Of a DNA stretch of 64,000 bases, positions 28,244 through 37,766 are shown one piece after another. The notes below the pieces were generated by a model. That model ran no database searches. It saw only the letters and a program-made list of their open reading frames with translations, and was not told the origin of the DNA. Both the position numbers and the translations under genes were made by a program. The DNA comes from Oceanidesulfovibrio marinus (lineage in GTDB: Bacteria > Desulfobacterota > Desulfovibrionia > Desulfovibrionales > Desulfovibrionaceae). The DNA is taken from NCBI RefSeq assembly GCF_013085545.1, contig NZ_CP039543.1:3937322-4001321 (forward strand), in the 5' to 3' direction. The stretch's first letter is position 1. Each line of letters opens with the position of its first letter.

Positions 28244-29320
28244 ATGCGTATTCGTTTGTGCCTTATTCCGGGCGACGGCATCGGCCCGGAAATTGTGAAT
28301 CAGGCCGTGAAGGTGCTGGACAACGTTGCGGCCCGTTTCGGCCACGAGGTCGAGTACTCCAAGGCGCTGCTCGGCGGCGTGGCCATCGATGAGACCGGCG
28401 TGCCCCTGCCGGACGAGACCGTGGAAAAGTGCAAGGCGTCCGACGCCGTGCTGCTGGGCGCCGTGGGCGGTCCCAAGTGGGACAACATCGAGAAGGCCAT
28501 CCGGCCGGAGCGCGGCCTGCTGGGCATCCGCAAGGCCCTGGGCCTGTTCGCCAACCTCCGCCCGGCCACACTTTTCCCGGAGCTTGCCGGCGCCTCCTTT
28601 CTGCGGCCCGAGATCACGGCCAAGGGTCTGGACGTCATGGTCATCCGCGAGCTCACCGGTGGCATCTACTTTGGCGAGCCCAAGGGTGAGGACACCGTGG
28701 ACGGCGAACGCCGCGCCTTCAACACTATGGTCTACCGCGAGAGCGAGATCCGGCGTATCGCGCGCCTGGGCTTCGAGACCGCGCGCCGTCGCTCCAACCG
28801 CCTGACCTCCGTGGACAAGGCCAACGTGCTGGACGTCTCCCAGCTCTGGCGCGAGGTCGTTCTGGAAGTCGCCAAGGAGTACCCGGACGTGGAGCTGGAC
28901 CACATGTACGTGGACAACGCGGCCATGCAACTCGTGCGCGATCCCTCGCAGTTCGACGTTATCGTCACCGGCAACCTTTTCGGCGACATCCTCTCGGACG
29001 AGGCGGCAGCCATCACCGGCTCTTTGGGCATGCTCCCCTCGGCCTCGGTGGGCGAAAGCGGCCCCGGCCTGTTCGAGCCCATCCACGGCTCGGCCCCGGA
29101 CATCGCCGGCCAGGACAAGGCCAACCCCCTTGCCACCATCCTCTCCGTAGCCATGATGCTGCGCCATGCGTTCGACCTTCCGGAGGAGGCCACGGTCATC
29201 GAGAATGCCGTGCAGGCCGTGCTCAAGGAAGGCCTGCGCACCGGCGACATCATGGAGCAGGGCAAGCAGCTCCTGGGCTGCACCGCCATGGGCGACGCGG
29301 TGGTGGAACGCATGAAGTAG
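28244..29320 (+). CDS. leuB: 3-isopropylmalate dehydrogenase
   Basis: Oxidises and decarboxylates 3-isopropylmalate with NAD. The 358 residues show the family N-terminus [11 protein letters not shown], the substrate region around [17 protein letters not shown], the catalytic Tyr in [10 protein letters not shown]-type context ([10 protein letters not shown]), the Lys-Asp pair in VDKANVLD, and the metal/NAD segment [13 protein letters not shown] and [18 protein letters not shown] precedes the ATG. It closes the leucine pathway in this operon; the final transaminase is not here. Confidence 0.97.
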   Translation: MRIRLCLIPGDGIGPEIVNQAVKVLDNVAARFGHEVEYSKALLGGVAIDETGVPLPDETVEKCKASDAVLLGAVGGPKWDNIEKAIRPERGLLGIRKALGLFANLRPATLFPELAGASFLRPEITAKGLDVMVIRELTGGIYFGEPKGEDTVDGERRAFNTMVYRESEIRRIARLGFETARRRSNRLTSVDKANVLDVSQLWREVVLEVAKEYPDVELDHMYVDNAAMQLVRDPSQFDVIVTGNLFGDILSDEAAAITGSLGMLPSASVGESGPGLFEPIHGSAPDIAGQDKANPLATILSVAMMLRHAFDLPEEATVIENAVQAVLKEGLRTGDIMEQGKQLLGCTAMGDAVVERMK

Positions 29321-29329
29321 GACAGGTAC

Positions 29330-30391
29330 ATGACAGCACTCGAGTCGCCGTCTCACCTGAGCTTCCTCGGACAGTTCCTGCTGCGCAGGGGCATCGTTTC
29401 CGAGGAGCAGCTTCTCGCGGCTGTCTATTACCAGAAGGACGTCAACGAACTTATCGGCGACATCGCGGTGCGGCGGCAGTATCTCACCCCGGATGACGTC
29501 GAGGCCATACTGCAGGCGCAGCGCGATTCCGAGCTGCCCTTCGGACAGATAGCCGTGGACCAGGGACGCCTCTCCCCGCAGCAGCGGGAATCCCTGGTCC
29601 AGGCCCAGGCCATGGGCTACGTCTTCCTGGGCGAGGCGCTGCTGGCCAAGGGCTTCATCACGGCGGATACGTTTATCGAGGCCATCAACGAGTTCACCCG
29701 CATGGAGCGCGCCCTGGCCTCCTGCAACCGGGACGTGCTGTTCTGCTCCGAGCACCGGCACCTGTTCCTGGACATGGTGGACTCCATGCGTGTGGCCATG
29801 CAACGCACCGCCGGCGTGGTCATGAAGCTGGGCCGGCTCAGCCGTCCGGGCGACGTGAACGCGCTGTTCAACGACGGGCTGCGCGCAGACGCCGGGTTCC
29901 GCCTGGATCTGCGGTTGCTTGCCGGTCTGGTGCTGCACTTCTGGGTGTTCTTTCCGGACGACCTGGCCCGGAAGATACTCCATGCGCCGGCGCCGCGGCC
30001 CGGACGCCTGGGCATGTGGTCCCAGAACGGTGCGGACGAGAACCTGGGCAATAGAGGCTCCTGCCCAGGGAAGCCAGGTGCCAGGGCTCTGGCTGATGCG
30101 GTCCCGGCCGATGCCGCGGCTTCGGGGATAGAGCAGCAGGGCTCGTGGAGCGAGCTGGCCGGCGTGTTTGTGGCCGGTGTGCGCGAGCGCCTTACCAGCC
30201 GTGACTACAATGCCTTTTCCGCCACGGCGCGGTGGGTGCGCGCCATCCAGGAAAAAGACGCCATGGATGGTGCGCTGCTGGTGAATCTGGAGTGCCCGGA
30301 GGGCGTCTTCAACGCCGGGTTCATTGTGGAAGACGCCGGCAGGGATGCCCAGAGCGGTGTGGACGAGCACGATTTCGAACCATCTTCTTAA
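29330..30391 (+). CDS. MshEN-repeat protein with possible CheX-like C-terminus
   Basis: A 353-residue protein without clear family membership. The first 120 residues contain repeats of the type found at the N-terminus of type II secretion/pilus ATPases (MshEN/T2SSE_N): LGQFLLRRGIVSEEQLLAAVYYQ, then IAVRRQYLTPDDVEAI, GQIAVDQGRLSPQQRESLV and LGEALLAKGFITADTFIEAI. In some proteins this domain binds cyclic di-GMP. The C-terminal 190 residues have the length and hydrophobic pattern of a CheX-like domain, split by a Pro/Gly-rich insert. No ATPase motif. It follows leuB by 9 bases but is probably signalling, not leucine, related. Confidence 0.55.
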   Translation: MTALESPSHLSFLGQFLLRRGIVSEEQLLAAVYYQKDVNELIGDIAVRRQYLTPDDVEAILQAQRDSELPFGQIAVDQGRLSPQQRESLVQAQAMGYVFLGEALLAKGFITADTFIEAINEFTRMERALASCNRDVLFCSEHRHLFLDMVDSMRVAMQRTAGVVMKLGRLSRPGDVNALFNDGLRADAGFRLDLRLLAGLVLHFWVFFPDDLARKILHAPAPRPGRLGMWSQNGADENLGNRGSCPGKPGARALADAVPADAAASGIEQQGSWSELAGVFVAGVRERLTSRDYNAFSATARWVRAIQEKDAMDGALLVNLECPEGVFNAGFIVEDAGRDAQSGVDEHDFEPSS

Positions 30392-30406
30392 AATCACGAT
30401 ACTTCT

Positions 30407-32410
30407 ATGACGGTGACCATTGATTCCCTGTCCAAGGCATACGGCGGCAGGGACCTGTTCAAGGAATTCTCCCTGGAGATCGCCGACGGCACGCGTCTGG
30501 CCGTGGCCGGCCCCAACGGCACTGGCAAGACCACGCTGCTCAAGATGATCGCCGGCGAGTCCTTCCCGGACTCCGGCCGGGTCATCATGCCCCGCGCGGC
30601 GCGCATCGGCTACGTGGCCCAGGAGCTCGGCCCAGAAACCCTGGAAAAATCTCTGCTCGAGTTCATCATGGAGGTGCTGCCTTCGTGGAACGAGTTCTGG
30701 GAAGACTGGGAAAAGGCCCACGAGCGCGGCGACGAGGCGGCCATGAACCGCCTGACAGCCAAGCAGGCCGATCTGGAGACGCGCTACGGCTACAATCCGG
30801 AGCACCGCGCCCACGCCGTGCTTTCCGGCCTGGGCTTCGAGACCGCCGTGCACGAACGCAAGCTGGGCTCCTTTTCCGGCGGCTGGCGGGAGCGCGCCAA
30901 GCTGGCGCGTGTGCTCACGGCCGGGGCCGACGTGCTGATCCTGGACGAGCCCACCAACCACCTGGACCTGGAAGCCGTGGAGTGGCTGGAGCAGTTCCTG
31001 CTGGCCTACGAGGGCGTGCTCGTCTTCGTGGCGCACGACCGCGTGTTCCTGGACAACGTGGCTACCCATGTTCTTTTTCTGGGCGGCAGTCGGCCATTGG
31101 TGCGCAAGGGCTCCTTCTCGTCCTTCATCGCCTGGTCCGAGGAGATGGAGGAGCAGCGCGCCCGCGAGGCCAAGCGGCTCTCGGACGAGATCGAGCGCAA
31201 GATGGAGTTCGTCAAGCGGTTCAAGGCCAAGGCCACCAAGGCGCGGCAGGCGGGCAGCCGGCAGAAGCAGGCCGAGCGGTTGGAAAAGGAGCTGGCCGGA
31301 AAGAGGCCGGAGCCCAGGCGCAAGACCCTGGCCTTCAAGTGGCCGGAGCCGCCCGAGGGCGACAAGATCGCCTGCCAGGCCATGAATCTGACAATGGCTT
31401 GGCCCGGTCGCGAGCCCATCTGGGAGAACCTCGACTTCACCATCTACAAGTCCATGCGCGTGGCCATCGCCGGCGTGAACGGCTCGGGCAAGTCCACGCT
31501 GCTCAAGTGCCTGGCCGGGGACCTGACCCCCACGGCAGGCCGCATCGAGATCGGCTCCAAGACGCGCGTGGGCTACTTCAGCCAGCATCAGCACGAGATT
31601 CTGGACCCGTCCAAGAGCGTGCTGGGCGAGATTCGCCGGCTGGCCGATCCGCGCACTACCGAAGAAGAACTCATGAGCGTGCTCGGCCTCTTCCTGCTCG
31701 GGCAGGAGTACTTCGAGCGCACGGTGGAAAGCCTCTCTGGCGGCGAGAAGAACCGCCTGGTGCTGGCCAGCCTGTTCCTGGCGCGGGCCAACTTCCTGAT
31801 CCTTGACGAGCCCACCAACCACCTGGACCTGGAAAGCCGCGAGGCCCTGGGCAAGGCGCTGGAGGACTTCTCCGGCACCGTCCTGCTGGTGGCGCACGAC
31901 CGCTGGTTGCTCTCCACCGTACCCACCCAGGTCTGGGCGCTGGAAGATCACGGCTTGGTGGTGCATGAGGACGGCTTTGAAGGGTACGAGCGGGCGCGCA
32001 AGGCCGCGGCGCACGGCGAGACGGAAGAGCCGGCGGCCGTATCGGCGCAGCCTGCGCAGGGCGATGATTCAGCCCCCGAGCTTGCGGTGCGCAAGGAAAC
32101 CCGCGAGGAGGCCAAACAGCGCAAACGCGAGGAGGCCGCCCGCCGCAACGCCATGCACAAGAAGCTCAAGCCCAAGAAGGACGCCTACGCCAAAAAGGAA
32201 GCGGAGCTGGAAAAGGTTCTGAACCAGATGGGCGAAGCCGAGACCGCCCTGGCCGATCCCGATGTCTACGCCGACCATGCCAAAAGCGCCGAGCTCATGG
32301 ATACCTATACGAAGACCAAGGATCGCAGCGAGCGGCTTTTCGATGAGCTCCAGCAATTGGAGTCCGAGATTCAGGCCCTTGAAGCGGAGTTTGCAGAAGA
32401 AGCGGTCTGA
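30407..32410 (+). CDS. ABC-F family ATPase
   Basis: A 667-residue soluble ATPase with two ABC domains and no membrane segment. First domain: Walker A GPNGTGKTT, signature SFSGGWRERAKLARVL, Walker B VLILDEPTNHLD. Second domain: GVNGSGKST, SLSGGEKNRLVLAS, FLILDEPTNHLD. A linker with basic residues joins them (RFKAKATKARQAGSRQK), as in ribosome-binding ABC-F proteins. The last 150 residues form a charged coiled coil. Likely acts on the ribosome; the paralogue group, and any antibiotic role, cannot be decided. It is 15 bases after the MshEN-repeat gene. Confidence 0.93.
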   Translation: MTVTIDSLSKAYGGRDLFKEFSLEIADGTRLAVAGPNGTGKTTLLKMIAGESFPDSGRVIMPRAARIGYVAQELGPETLEKSLLEFIMEVLPSWNEFWEDWEKAHERGDEAAMNRLTAKQADLETRYGYNPEHRAHAVLSGLGFETAVHERKLGSFSGGWRERAKLARVLTAGADVLILDEPTNHLDLEAVEWLEQFLLAYEGVLVFVAHDRVFLDNVATHVLFLGGSRPLVRKGSFSSFIAWSEEMEEQRAREAKRLSDEIERKMEFVKRFKAKATKARQAGSRQKQAERLEKELAGKRPEPRRKTLAFKWPEPPEGDKIACQAMNLTMAWPGREPIWENLDFTIYKSMRVAIAGVNGSGKSTLLKCLAGDLTPTAGRIEIGSKTRVGYFSQHQHEILDPSKSVLGEIRRLADPRTTEEELMSVLGLFLLGQEYFERTVESLSGGEKNRLVLASLFLARANFLILDEPTNHLDLESREALGKALEDFSGTVLLVAHDRWLLSTVPTQVWALEDHGLVVHEDGFEGYERARKAAAHGETEEPAAVSAQPAQGDDSAPELAVRKETREEAKQRKREEAARRNAMHKKLKPKKDAYAKKEAELEKVLNQMGEAETALADPDVYADHAKSAELMDTYTKTKDRSERLFDELQQLESEIQALEAEFAEEAV

Positions 32411-32459
32411 CCTTCCACATATGTGCTGATACTGGTAGAGTGCCCCTACTGGGGGATAC

Positions 32460-32939
32460 ATGCAAAGGAATGCAGACGGCGCGTACGTCTTTTACAGCGA
32501 GGATGGGCAGACTGTTTCCATCCAGTGCGCGGAGTGCAGATACTCGCGGACCGTACCCATCGAGTCGCTGCGCGATCTGGGAAGGTTCTTCACGGTAGGC
32601 TGCCGCTGTGGCGAGCGATTCACGGCCACGGTGGAGTTCCGCCGCCACTTTCGCAAAAAGGTGGACCTGGACGGCACCTACCGCAATCCGGAAACCGGCG
32701 AGGACGACGATATTGTCGTGGAGGACCTGTCCCAGTCCGGAATCCGGTTCGCCACGGTAGCGCCGCATTCGCTGCAGCCCGGCATGGTCGTCAAGGTGCG
32801 CTTCACCCTGGACACACCCAAGCGGCCCGTCAAGCAGCGCACCGTGGAGGTCCGCAAGACCGAGGGGCTGCATGTGAGCGGCCGCTTCGTGGGCGCGCCG
32901 GAACGCGATTCCGACATCGGCTTCTATCTGATGCCGTAA
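32460..32939 (+). CDS. PilZ domain protein
   Basis: A 159-residue cytoplasmic protein that probably binds cyclic di-GMP. An N-terminal region with cysteines (IQCAECRYS, GCRCGERF) may be a zinc-ribbon-like module. The PilZ domain starts at RRHFRKKVDL near residue 64, with the Arg-rich binding motif, and the second motif VEDLSQSGIRF near residue 90. The family's Asp/Asn-x-Ser-x-x-Gly motif is met by DLSQSG. Output partner unknown. It follows the ABC-F gene by 49 bases. Confidence 0.85.
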   Translation: MQRNADGAYVFYSEDGQTVSIQCAECRYSRTVPIESLRDLGRFFTVGCRCGERFTATVEFRRHFRKKVDLDGTYRNPETGEDDDIVVEDLSQSGIRFATVAPHSLQPGMVVKVRFTLDTPKRPVKQRTVEVRKTEGLHVSGRFVGAPERDSDIGFYLMP

Positions 32940-32984
32940 ACACGGTCGTACTCGTACCCTGAACCAAACACCCGGGAGCAGCGT

Positions 32985-33935
32985 ATGAAAGTCCCTGGCA
33001 TTCGAAGCATGACCCCCAGCGAGCTGTCCGAGAGGCTCGAACAGGGCAGGCCATTCGCTCTCGTCAACGTGCTGCTCGCCGAGGACTGGGAGAAACGCCG
33101 CATTCCGGACTCCCTGAACGCCTGTGTGTTCGAGGTCGTGTTCCTGGACCGGATGTCCGAAATATGCCCGGAAAAGAGCATGCCCGTAGTGGTCTACGGG
33201 GCCGGAGCCTCAACGCTGGATGCGCCCATGGCCGCGGAAAAGCTGGTGCATGCCGGCTGGAGCGACGTGCACATCCTGGCCGGCGGGCTGGACGCCTGGA
33301 CCGAGGCCGGGCTCGCCGTGGAGGGAAGCCACGCCGGCGTTTCTCCGGAGCCCGAAGGGCTCTTCGAACCGGCCGAAGGGGGCTATGCCGTGGCCTGCGC
33401 CGAGAGCCTGGTGGAGTGGATAGGTCGCAGCGCCAAGGGCCGCCACGTGGGCACGGCGCGCGTCACCCATGGCAAGATGCAGGTGGTGGACGGCTCCATG
33501 GACGGCCTCTTCGAGGTGGACATGCGCACCATTGAAGATCTGGACCTTTCAGGGAACGAGACGCTGCGCCAGCTCCTGCACGCGCACCTCGCCTCGGAGG
33601 ACTTCTTTCTCACCGCGCATTTCCCCGTGGCGACATATGTGCTGGACTCCGCCACCATGCTGCGGGACGCCACGCCCGGCAGGCCCAACTACGAGTTTCA
33701 CGGCCGGCTGGAGATGCGCGGCGTGTCCCATGCGCTGAGCTTTCCGGCCACGATCCGGCCCTTTGACGGCGACCCGGAAACCGGGCTGGAGCCCGGCATT
33801 TCCGTGGAGGCGCACTTCGACCTGGACCGCACCATGTGGGGCGCTGTCTACGGCTCCGGGAAGTTTTTCCGCAACCTGGGATTTCACCTTGTCTACGATC
33901 TCGTTTCCTTCCAGATACGGCTCGTGCTGCGTTGA
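32985..33935 (+). CDS. rhodanese-like / YceI-like fusion protein
   Basis: A 316-residue protein joining two domains. Residues 5-110 are rhodanese-like (MTPSELSERLEQG, then VVVYGAGAST, LAGGLDAWTEAGL). The active-site loop has Gly72 where the catalytic Cys should be, so sulfur transfer is unlikely. Residues 150-316 resemble YceI lipocalin-like proteins that bind polyprenyl lipids: VDGSMDGLFEVDMRTIEDL, LASEDFFLTAHFPVATY, FHGRLEMRGVSHAL. No signal peptide is seen, so the YceI part is probably cytoplasmic, which is unusual. The RBS region GGGAGCAGC precedes ATG 32985. Confidence 0.75.
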   Translation: MKVPGIRSMTPSELSERLEQGRPFALVNVLLAEDWEKRRIPDSLNACVFEVVFLDRMSEICPEKSMPVVVYGAGASTLDAPMAAEKLVHAGWSDVHILAGGLDAWTEAGLAVEGSHAGVSPEPEGLFEPAEGGYAVACAESLVEWIGRSAKGRHVGTARVTHGKMQVVDGSMDGLFEVDMRTIEDLDLSGNETLRQLLHAHLASEDFFLTAHFPVATYVLDSATMLRDATPGRPNYEFHGRLEMRGVSHALSFPATIRPFDGDPETGLEPGISVEAHFDLDRTMWGAVYGSGKFFRNLGFHLVYDLVSFQIRLVLR

Positions 33936-34003
33936 TCGCGCGTGTCCCGGGCTTGCCGGGAAGGGACTTGCCTGCCGCAGGAGGGCAGGGCATAAGGGGG
34001 CGC

Positions 34004-34765
34004 ATGATTCGCGCAGATGACGACGGCGGCAACGCCTACGGCTCCTACGCCGACGATGGACCCGAGCGATTCGAGGTCGATCTCGGCGGCCAGCGGTGGA
34101 TCGTGGAACGCGACGCCGATCTGGAAGCACTTTGGGAGGATATGGTCTCCGAAGACGAGAACCGGACAGCCGCATGCCCGGAGTTCGCCGATGACGAGCG
34201 CCTTCCATACTGGACAGAGGTCTGGCCGGCATCCATCCTGCTGGCCCACTGGTGCGCAAAGAACAAGGCGCTGGTGCAGGGAAAGCGGGTGCTGGACCTG
34301 GGCTGTGGCCTGGGGCTCATCGCCATGGTAGCGGCCTCTCTGGGCGGCCGCGTCGTGGGCATGGACTACGAGCATCCGGCCCTGGTCAACGCCAGGCGCA
34401 TCGCCAGGCTCAACGCGTCGAACCTCGGTAATATCGGCGCCCTCAACTGGGTGGTCATGGACTGGCGCAAGAACGCCTTCACGCCCAATGCCTTTCCCCT
34501 CGTACTTTGCGGGGACATCATGTATGAAAGTCGCTTCGGTCCGCCGCTGGCGCGCTTTCTCTCCCAGACCATAGCCAGGGACGGACGGGCCGTGCTGGCC
34601 GAGCCCAGCCGCGACGTTTTCGCCGCCTTCCGCTCCGCCGCAGACAGCGAAGGCCTTGCCGTCTCCCGCATGGTCCAGGAAAGAGTCTACGCCGGACAGG
34701 TCCGGCCCTTCGGGGATTCCGGCCACGGCGTCACAGTCAACTTGTGGGAAATCACCCTGCTGTAA
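34004..34765 (+). CDS. class I SAM-dependent methyltransferase (lysine-methyltransferase-like)
   Basis: A 253-residue methyltransferase of the METTL21/ETFB-KMT type, which methylates protein lysines or related groups. The SAM motif is [20 protein letters not shown] near residue 105, followed by [19 protein letters not shown], and the post-I Asp motif [18 protein letters not shown]. The start ATG 34004 has AAGGGGGCGC upstream; the ORF extension to 33836 is a shadow of the fusion gene. Upstream neighbour ends 68 bases before; nikR begins 19 bases after its stop. Substrate unknown. Confidence 0.82.
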   Translation: MIRADDDGGNAYGSYADDGPERFEVDLGGQRWIVERDADLEALWEDMVSEDENRTAACPEFADDERLPYWTEVWPASILLAHWCAKNKALVQGKRVLDLGCGLGLIAMVAASLGGRVVGMDYEHPALVNARRIARLNASNLGNIGALNWVVMDWRKNAFTPNAFPLVLCGDIMYESRFGPPLARFLSQTIARDGRAVLAEPSRDVFAAFRSAADSEGLAVSRMVQERVYAGQVRPFGDSGHGVTVNLWEITLL

Positions 34766-34784
34766 AACCAGACCGGGAGGCCGT

Positions 34785-35204
34785 ATGGGTCAGACCATCC
34801 GCTTCGGTGTGTCGCTCGATTCCGAACTGCTCGAAAAGTTCGACGCGCTCTGTGAAGAAAAATGCTACCAGACCCGCTCCGAGGCGATTCGCGACCTCAT
34901 TCGCAACACCCTTGTCCAGAAGGAGTGGGAGGACACGGACCGCGAGATCGCGGGCACGCTCACCCTGGTGTACGACCACCACAAGAGTGATCTTGCCCAG
35001 CGGCTGACGGAGATTCAGCACGACGCGCACGACGTGATCATCTCGACCATCCATGCCCATCTGGACCACGACAACTGCCTGGAGGTCCTGCTGCTCAAGG
35101 GGCCGGGCACGTCCATCCGCACCCTGGGCCAACGGCTCATCTCCACCAAGGGCGTCAAGCACGGCAAGCTGACCCTGACCACCACGGGCAAGGATATCAT
35201 CTAG
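34785..35204 (+). CDS. nikR: nickel-responsive transcriptional regulator NikR
   Basis: A 139-residue ribbon-helix-helix repressor. Residues 1-45 form the DNA-binding domain ([29 protein letters not shown]). The ACT-like metal domain carries the full nickel set: His79, His90, His92 and Cys98 (in [13 protein letters not shown]), matching E. coli His76, His87, His89 and Cys95. The ATG follows GGGAGG. folE2 begins 1 base after its stop, so the two are coupled. No clear NikR operator was found upstream. Confidence 0.95.
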   Translation: MGQTIRFGVSLDSELLEKFDALCEEKCYQTRSEAIRDLIRNTLVQKEWEDTDREIAGTLTLVYDHHKSDLAQRLTEIQHDAHDVIISTIHAHLDHDNCLEVLLLKGPGTSIRTLGQRLISTKGVKHGKLTLTTTGKDII

Positions 35205-35205
35205 C

Positions 35206-36021
35206 ATGGCCAGCTCGGATACGGCCGCAGCGCCCATGGAGGACGTGCAGAGCACCCCGGCCGAGGTGCCTATAGATATCGACCGCGTGGGCGTGAAGAA
35301 CCTGCGCCTGCCGCTGGTGGTTCGGGACAGGGCCAGGGAGCATCAGCACACCGTGGCCGAGGTGGACTTGGGGGCCGACCTGCCCGCTTCCTCCAAGGGC
35401 ACGCACATGAGCCGTCTGGTGGAGGCGCTGAGCGCCTGGAAGGAGACGCTGGACTACCAGACGCTCAAGTCCCTGCTCATCGACGTGCGCAGCCGCCTGG
35501 CCGCCCAGCGGGCGTATGTCGTGTTTCGCTTTCCCTACTTTATGGAGAAGCACGCCCCCAGCACGAAGATTCCCGGCCTGATGAGCTACGAGTGCCGGTT
35601 GACCGGCGAGATAGGTCCGGAGTCGGAGCGGCCGTCCTTCCTGCTGGAGGTGGACGTGCCGGTGATGACCGTGTGCCCGTGCTCCCTGGCAATCTGCAAC
35701 CAGACGGCGGCGCACAGCCAGCGCGCCATCGTGACCATCGCCTGCCGCTTCCACGGCTTTGTCTGGCTGGAGGACCTGGTGGAGATTGCCGAGGATGCGG
35801 CGTCCGCTCCTGTCTACAGCCTGCTCAAGCGCGAGGACGAAAAGGTTGTGACCGAGCAGGCATTCGCCAACCCCGCCTTTGTGGAGGATGTGGTGCGCGC
35901 TGCCGCGCACACTCTGGAGAGTCACCCGCAGATCCGCTGGTTCCGGGTGGAGGTGCACAGCCAGGAATCCATCCATGATCACGACGCTTACGCGAGCATT
36001 GAGAAGGTTGTGAGGCCATAG
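35206..36021 (+). CDS. folE2: GTP cyclohydrolase IB
   Basis: Converts GTP to 7,8-dihydroneopterin triphosphate at the start of folate and queuosine/preQ0 synthesis, using a metal other than zinc when needed. The 271 residues include the family signature [18 protein letters not shown] near residue 165 and a C-terminal [10 protein letters not shown]. The gene starts directly after nikR. In this family, replacement of zinc-dependent FolE is a known response to metal limits; coupling to a nickel regulator is less usual. tgt, which uses a pterin-derived product, is elsewhere in the window. Confidence 0.94.
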   Translation: MASSDTAAAPMEDVQSTPAEVPIDIDRVGVKNLRLPLVVRDRAREHQHTVAEVDLGADLPASSKGTHMSRLVEALSAWKETLDYQTLKSLLIDVRSRLAAQRAYVVFRFPYFMEKHAPSTKIPGLMSYECRLTGEIGPESERPSFLLEVDVPVMTVCPCSLAICNQTAAHSQRAIVTIACRFHGFVWLEDLVEIAEDAASAPVYSLLKREDEKVVTEQAFANPAFVEDVVRAAAHTLESHPQIRWFRVEVHSQESIHDHDAYASIEKVVRP

Positions 36022-36131
36022 GGGACATGGTATAAAGAAATCGTCGCCGCCGGCCGATACGTGATGAAGGAGCGCTGTCGCAACTGTTCGCATCCTTTGC
36101 AGAACACGCGCCGGCGACACGGGAGGTCTCC

Positions 36132-36518
36132 ATGTCCACCATCGACACCAGCATCTCGGCGTTGAACGCCTTCTCTACCCGCGCGCAGGTCACGGCGAAC
36201 AACATCGCCAATGTGAACACCGACGGCTTCAAGGCCAGCCGCGCCGACCTGGAGACAGGCTATGGCGGCCAGGGCGTGCAGGTCTCCTCTATCACGCAGG
36301 ACACCTCGACCGGTCCCATGGTGCAGAGCCTTCTGCCCGTGGAAGACCCGGCCACTGGCCGCATCGAGGCCGAGTACCAGTGGGTGGAGGGCTCCAACAC
36401 CGATCTTTCCCGCGAAATGGTCAACCTGATGACCACCGAACGCGCCTACGCCGCCAATGCGGCGACCATCCGCACCTGGGACGAGATGATCGGCACCGTC
36501 CTGGACGAGCTCGTGTGA
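36132..36518 (+). CDS. flagellar basal-body rod family protein
   Basis: A 128-residue protein with both ends of the rod/hook family: N-terminal ISALNAFSTRAQVTANNIANVNTDGFKASR and C-terminal LSREMVNLMTTERAYAANAATI. These two helices form the coiled coil in the flagellar rod. It has little or no middle domain, so it is shorter than FlgC (about 140). It stands alone, away from other flagellar genes, between folE2 and a sigma-54 activator. It could be an orphan FlgC/FlgG-like part; the exact role is unsure. Confidence 0.75.
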   Translation: MSTIDTSISALNAFSTRAQVTANNIANVNTDGFKASRADLETGYGGQGVQVSSITQDTSTGPMVQSLLPVEDPATGRIEAEYQWVEGSNTDLSREMVNLMTTERAYAANAATIRTWDEMIGTVLDELV

Positions 36519-36540
36519 ACGCCACAACCGCCCGCAATGC

Positions 36541-36592
36541 GCACAGCCGTTAGTAAATTCAGGCTCCCGGGCCCGGCCGGGCTGTGCTTTTT
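36541..36592 (+). terminator. Rho-independent terminator
   Basis: GCACAGCC (36541-36548) pairs with GGCTGTGC (36580-36587), followed by five T residues; the long loop holds an inner palindrome CCGGGCCCGG. It lies 23 bases after the rod-family gene. Confidence 0.6.
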
Positions 36593-36720
36593 CGCGTCCG
36601 CTACATCTGCATGTATAGATTTTATTGAGACTTTTTTAGCAATTCGGGTTGACTTCCTGTCAGTTCGTTGACACTGAGGAGGTATGCGCGCCGGGGCGCA
36701 TTCGACACTAGGGAGTGTGC

Positions 36721-37728
<1,008 letters not shown>

Positions 37729-37746
37729 CGAGCGCTTGGGATGGAG

Positions 37747-37762
37747 TTGGCACAATTGTTGC
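37747..37762 (+). promoter_or_regulatory. sigma-54 promoter (-24/-12) upstream of the TPR gene
   Basis: TTGGCAC, five bases, TTGC: GG at 37749-37750 and GC at 37761-37762 with exactly ten bases between, as sigma-54 needs. Transcription would start near 37774, past the annotated ATG at 37767, so a leaderless transcript using GTG 37776 or a downstream start is implied. Confidence 0.7.
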
Positions 37763-37766
37763 CTAC

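Noticed and set aside
28109-32014. 1,301-residue minus-strand reading frame over leuB, MshEN and ABC-F genes
   Set aside because: Lies opposite three real genes and shows only His/Gly/Leu-rich shadow sequence.
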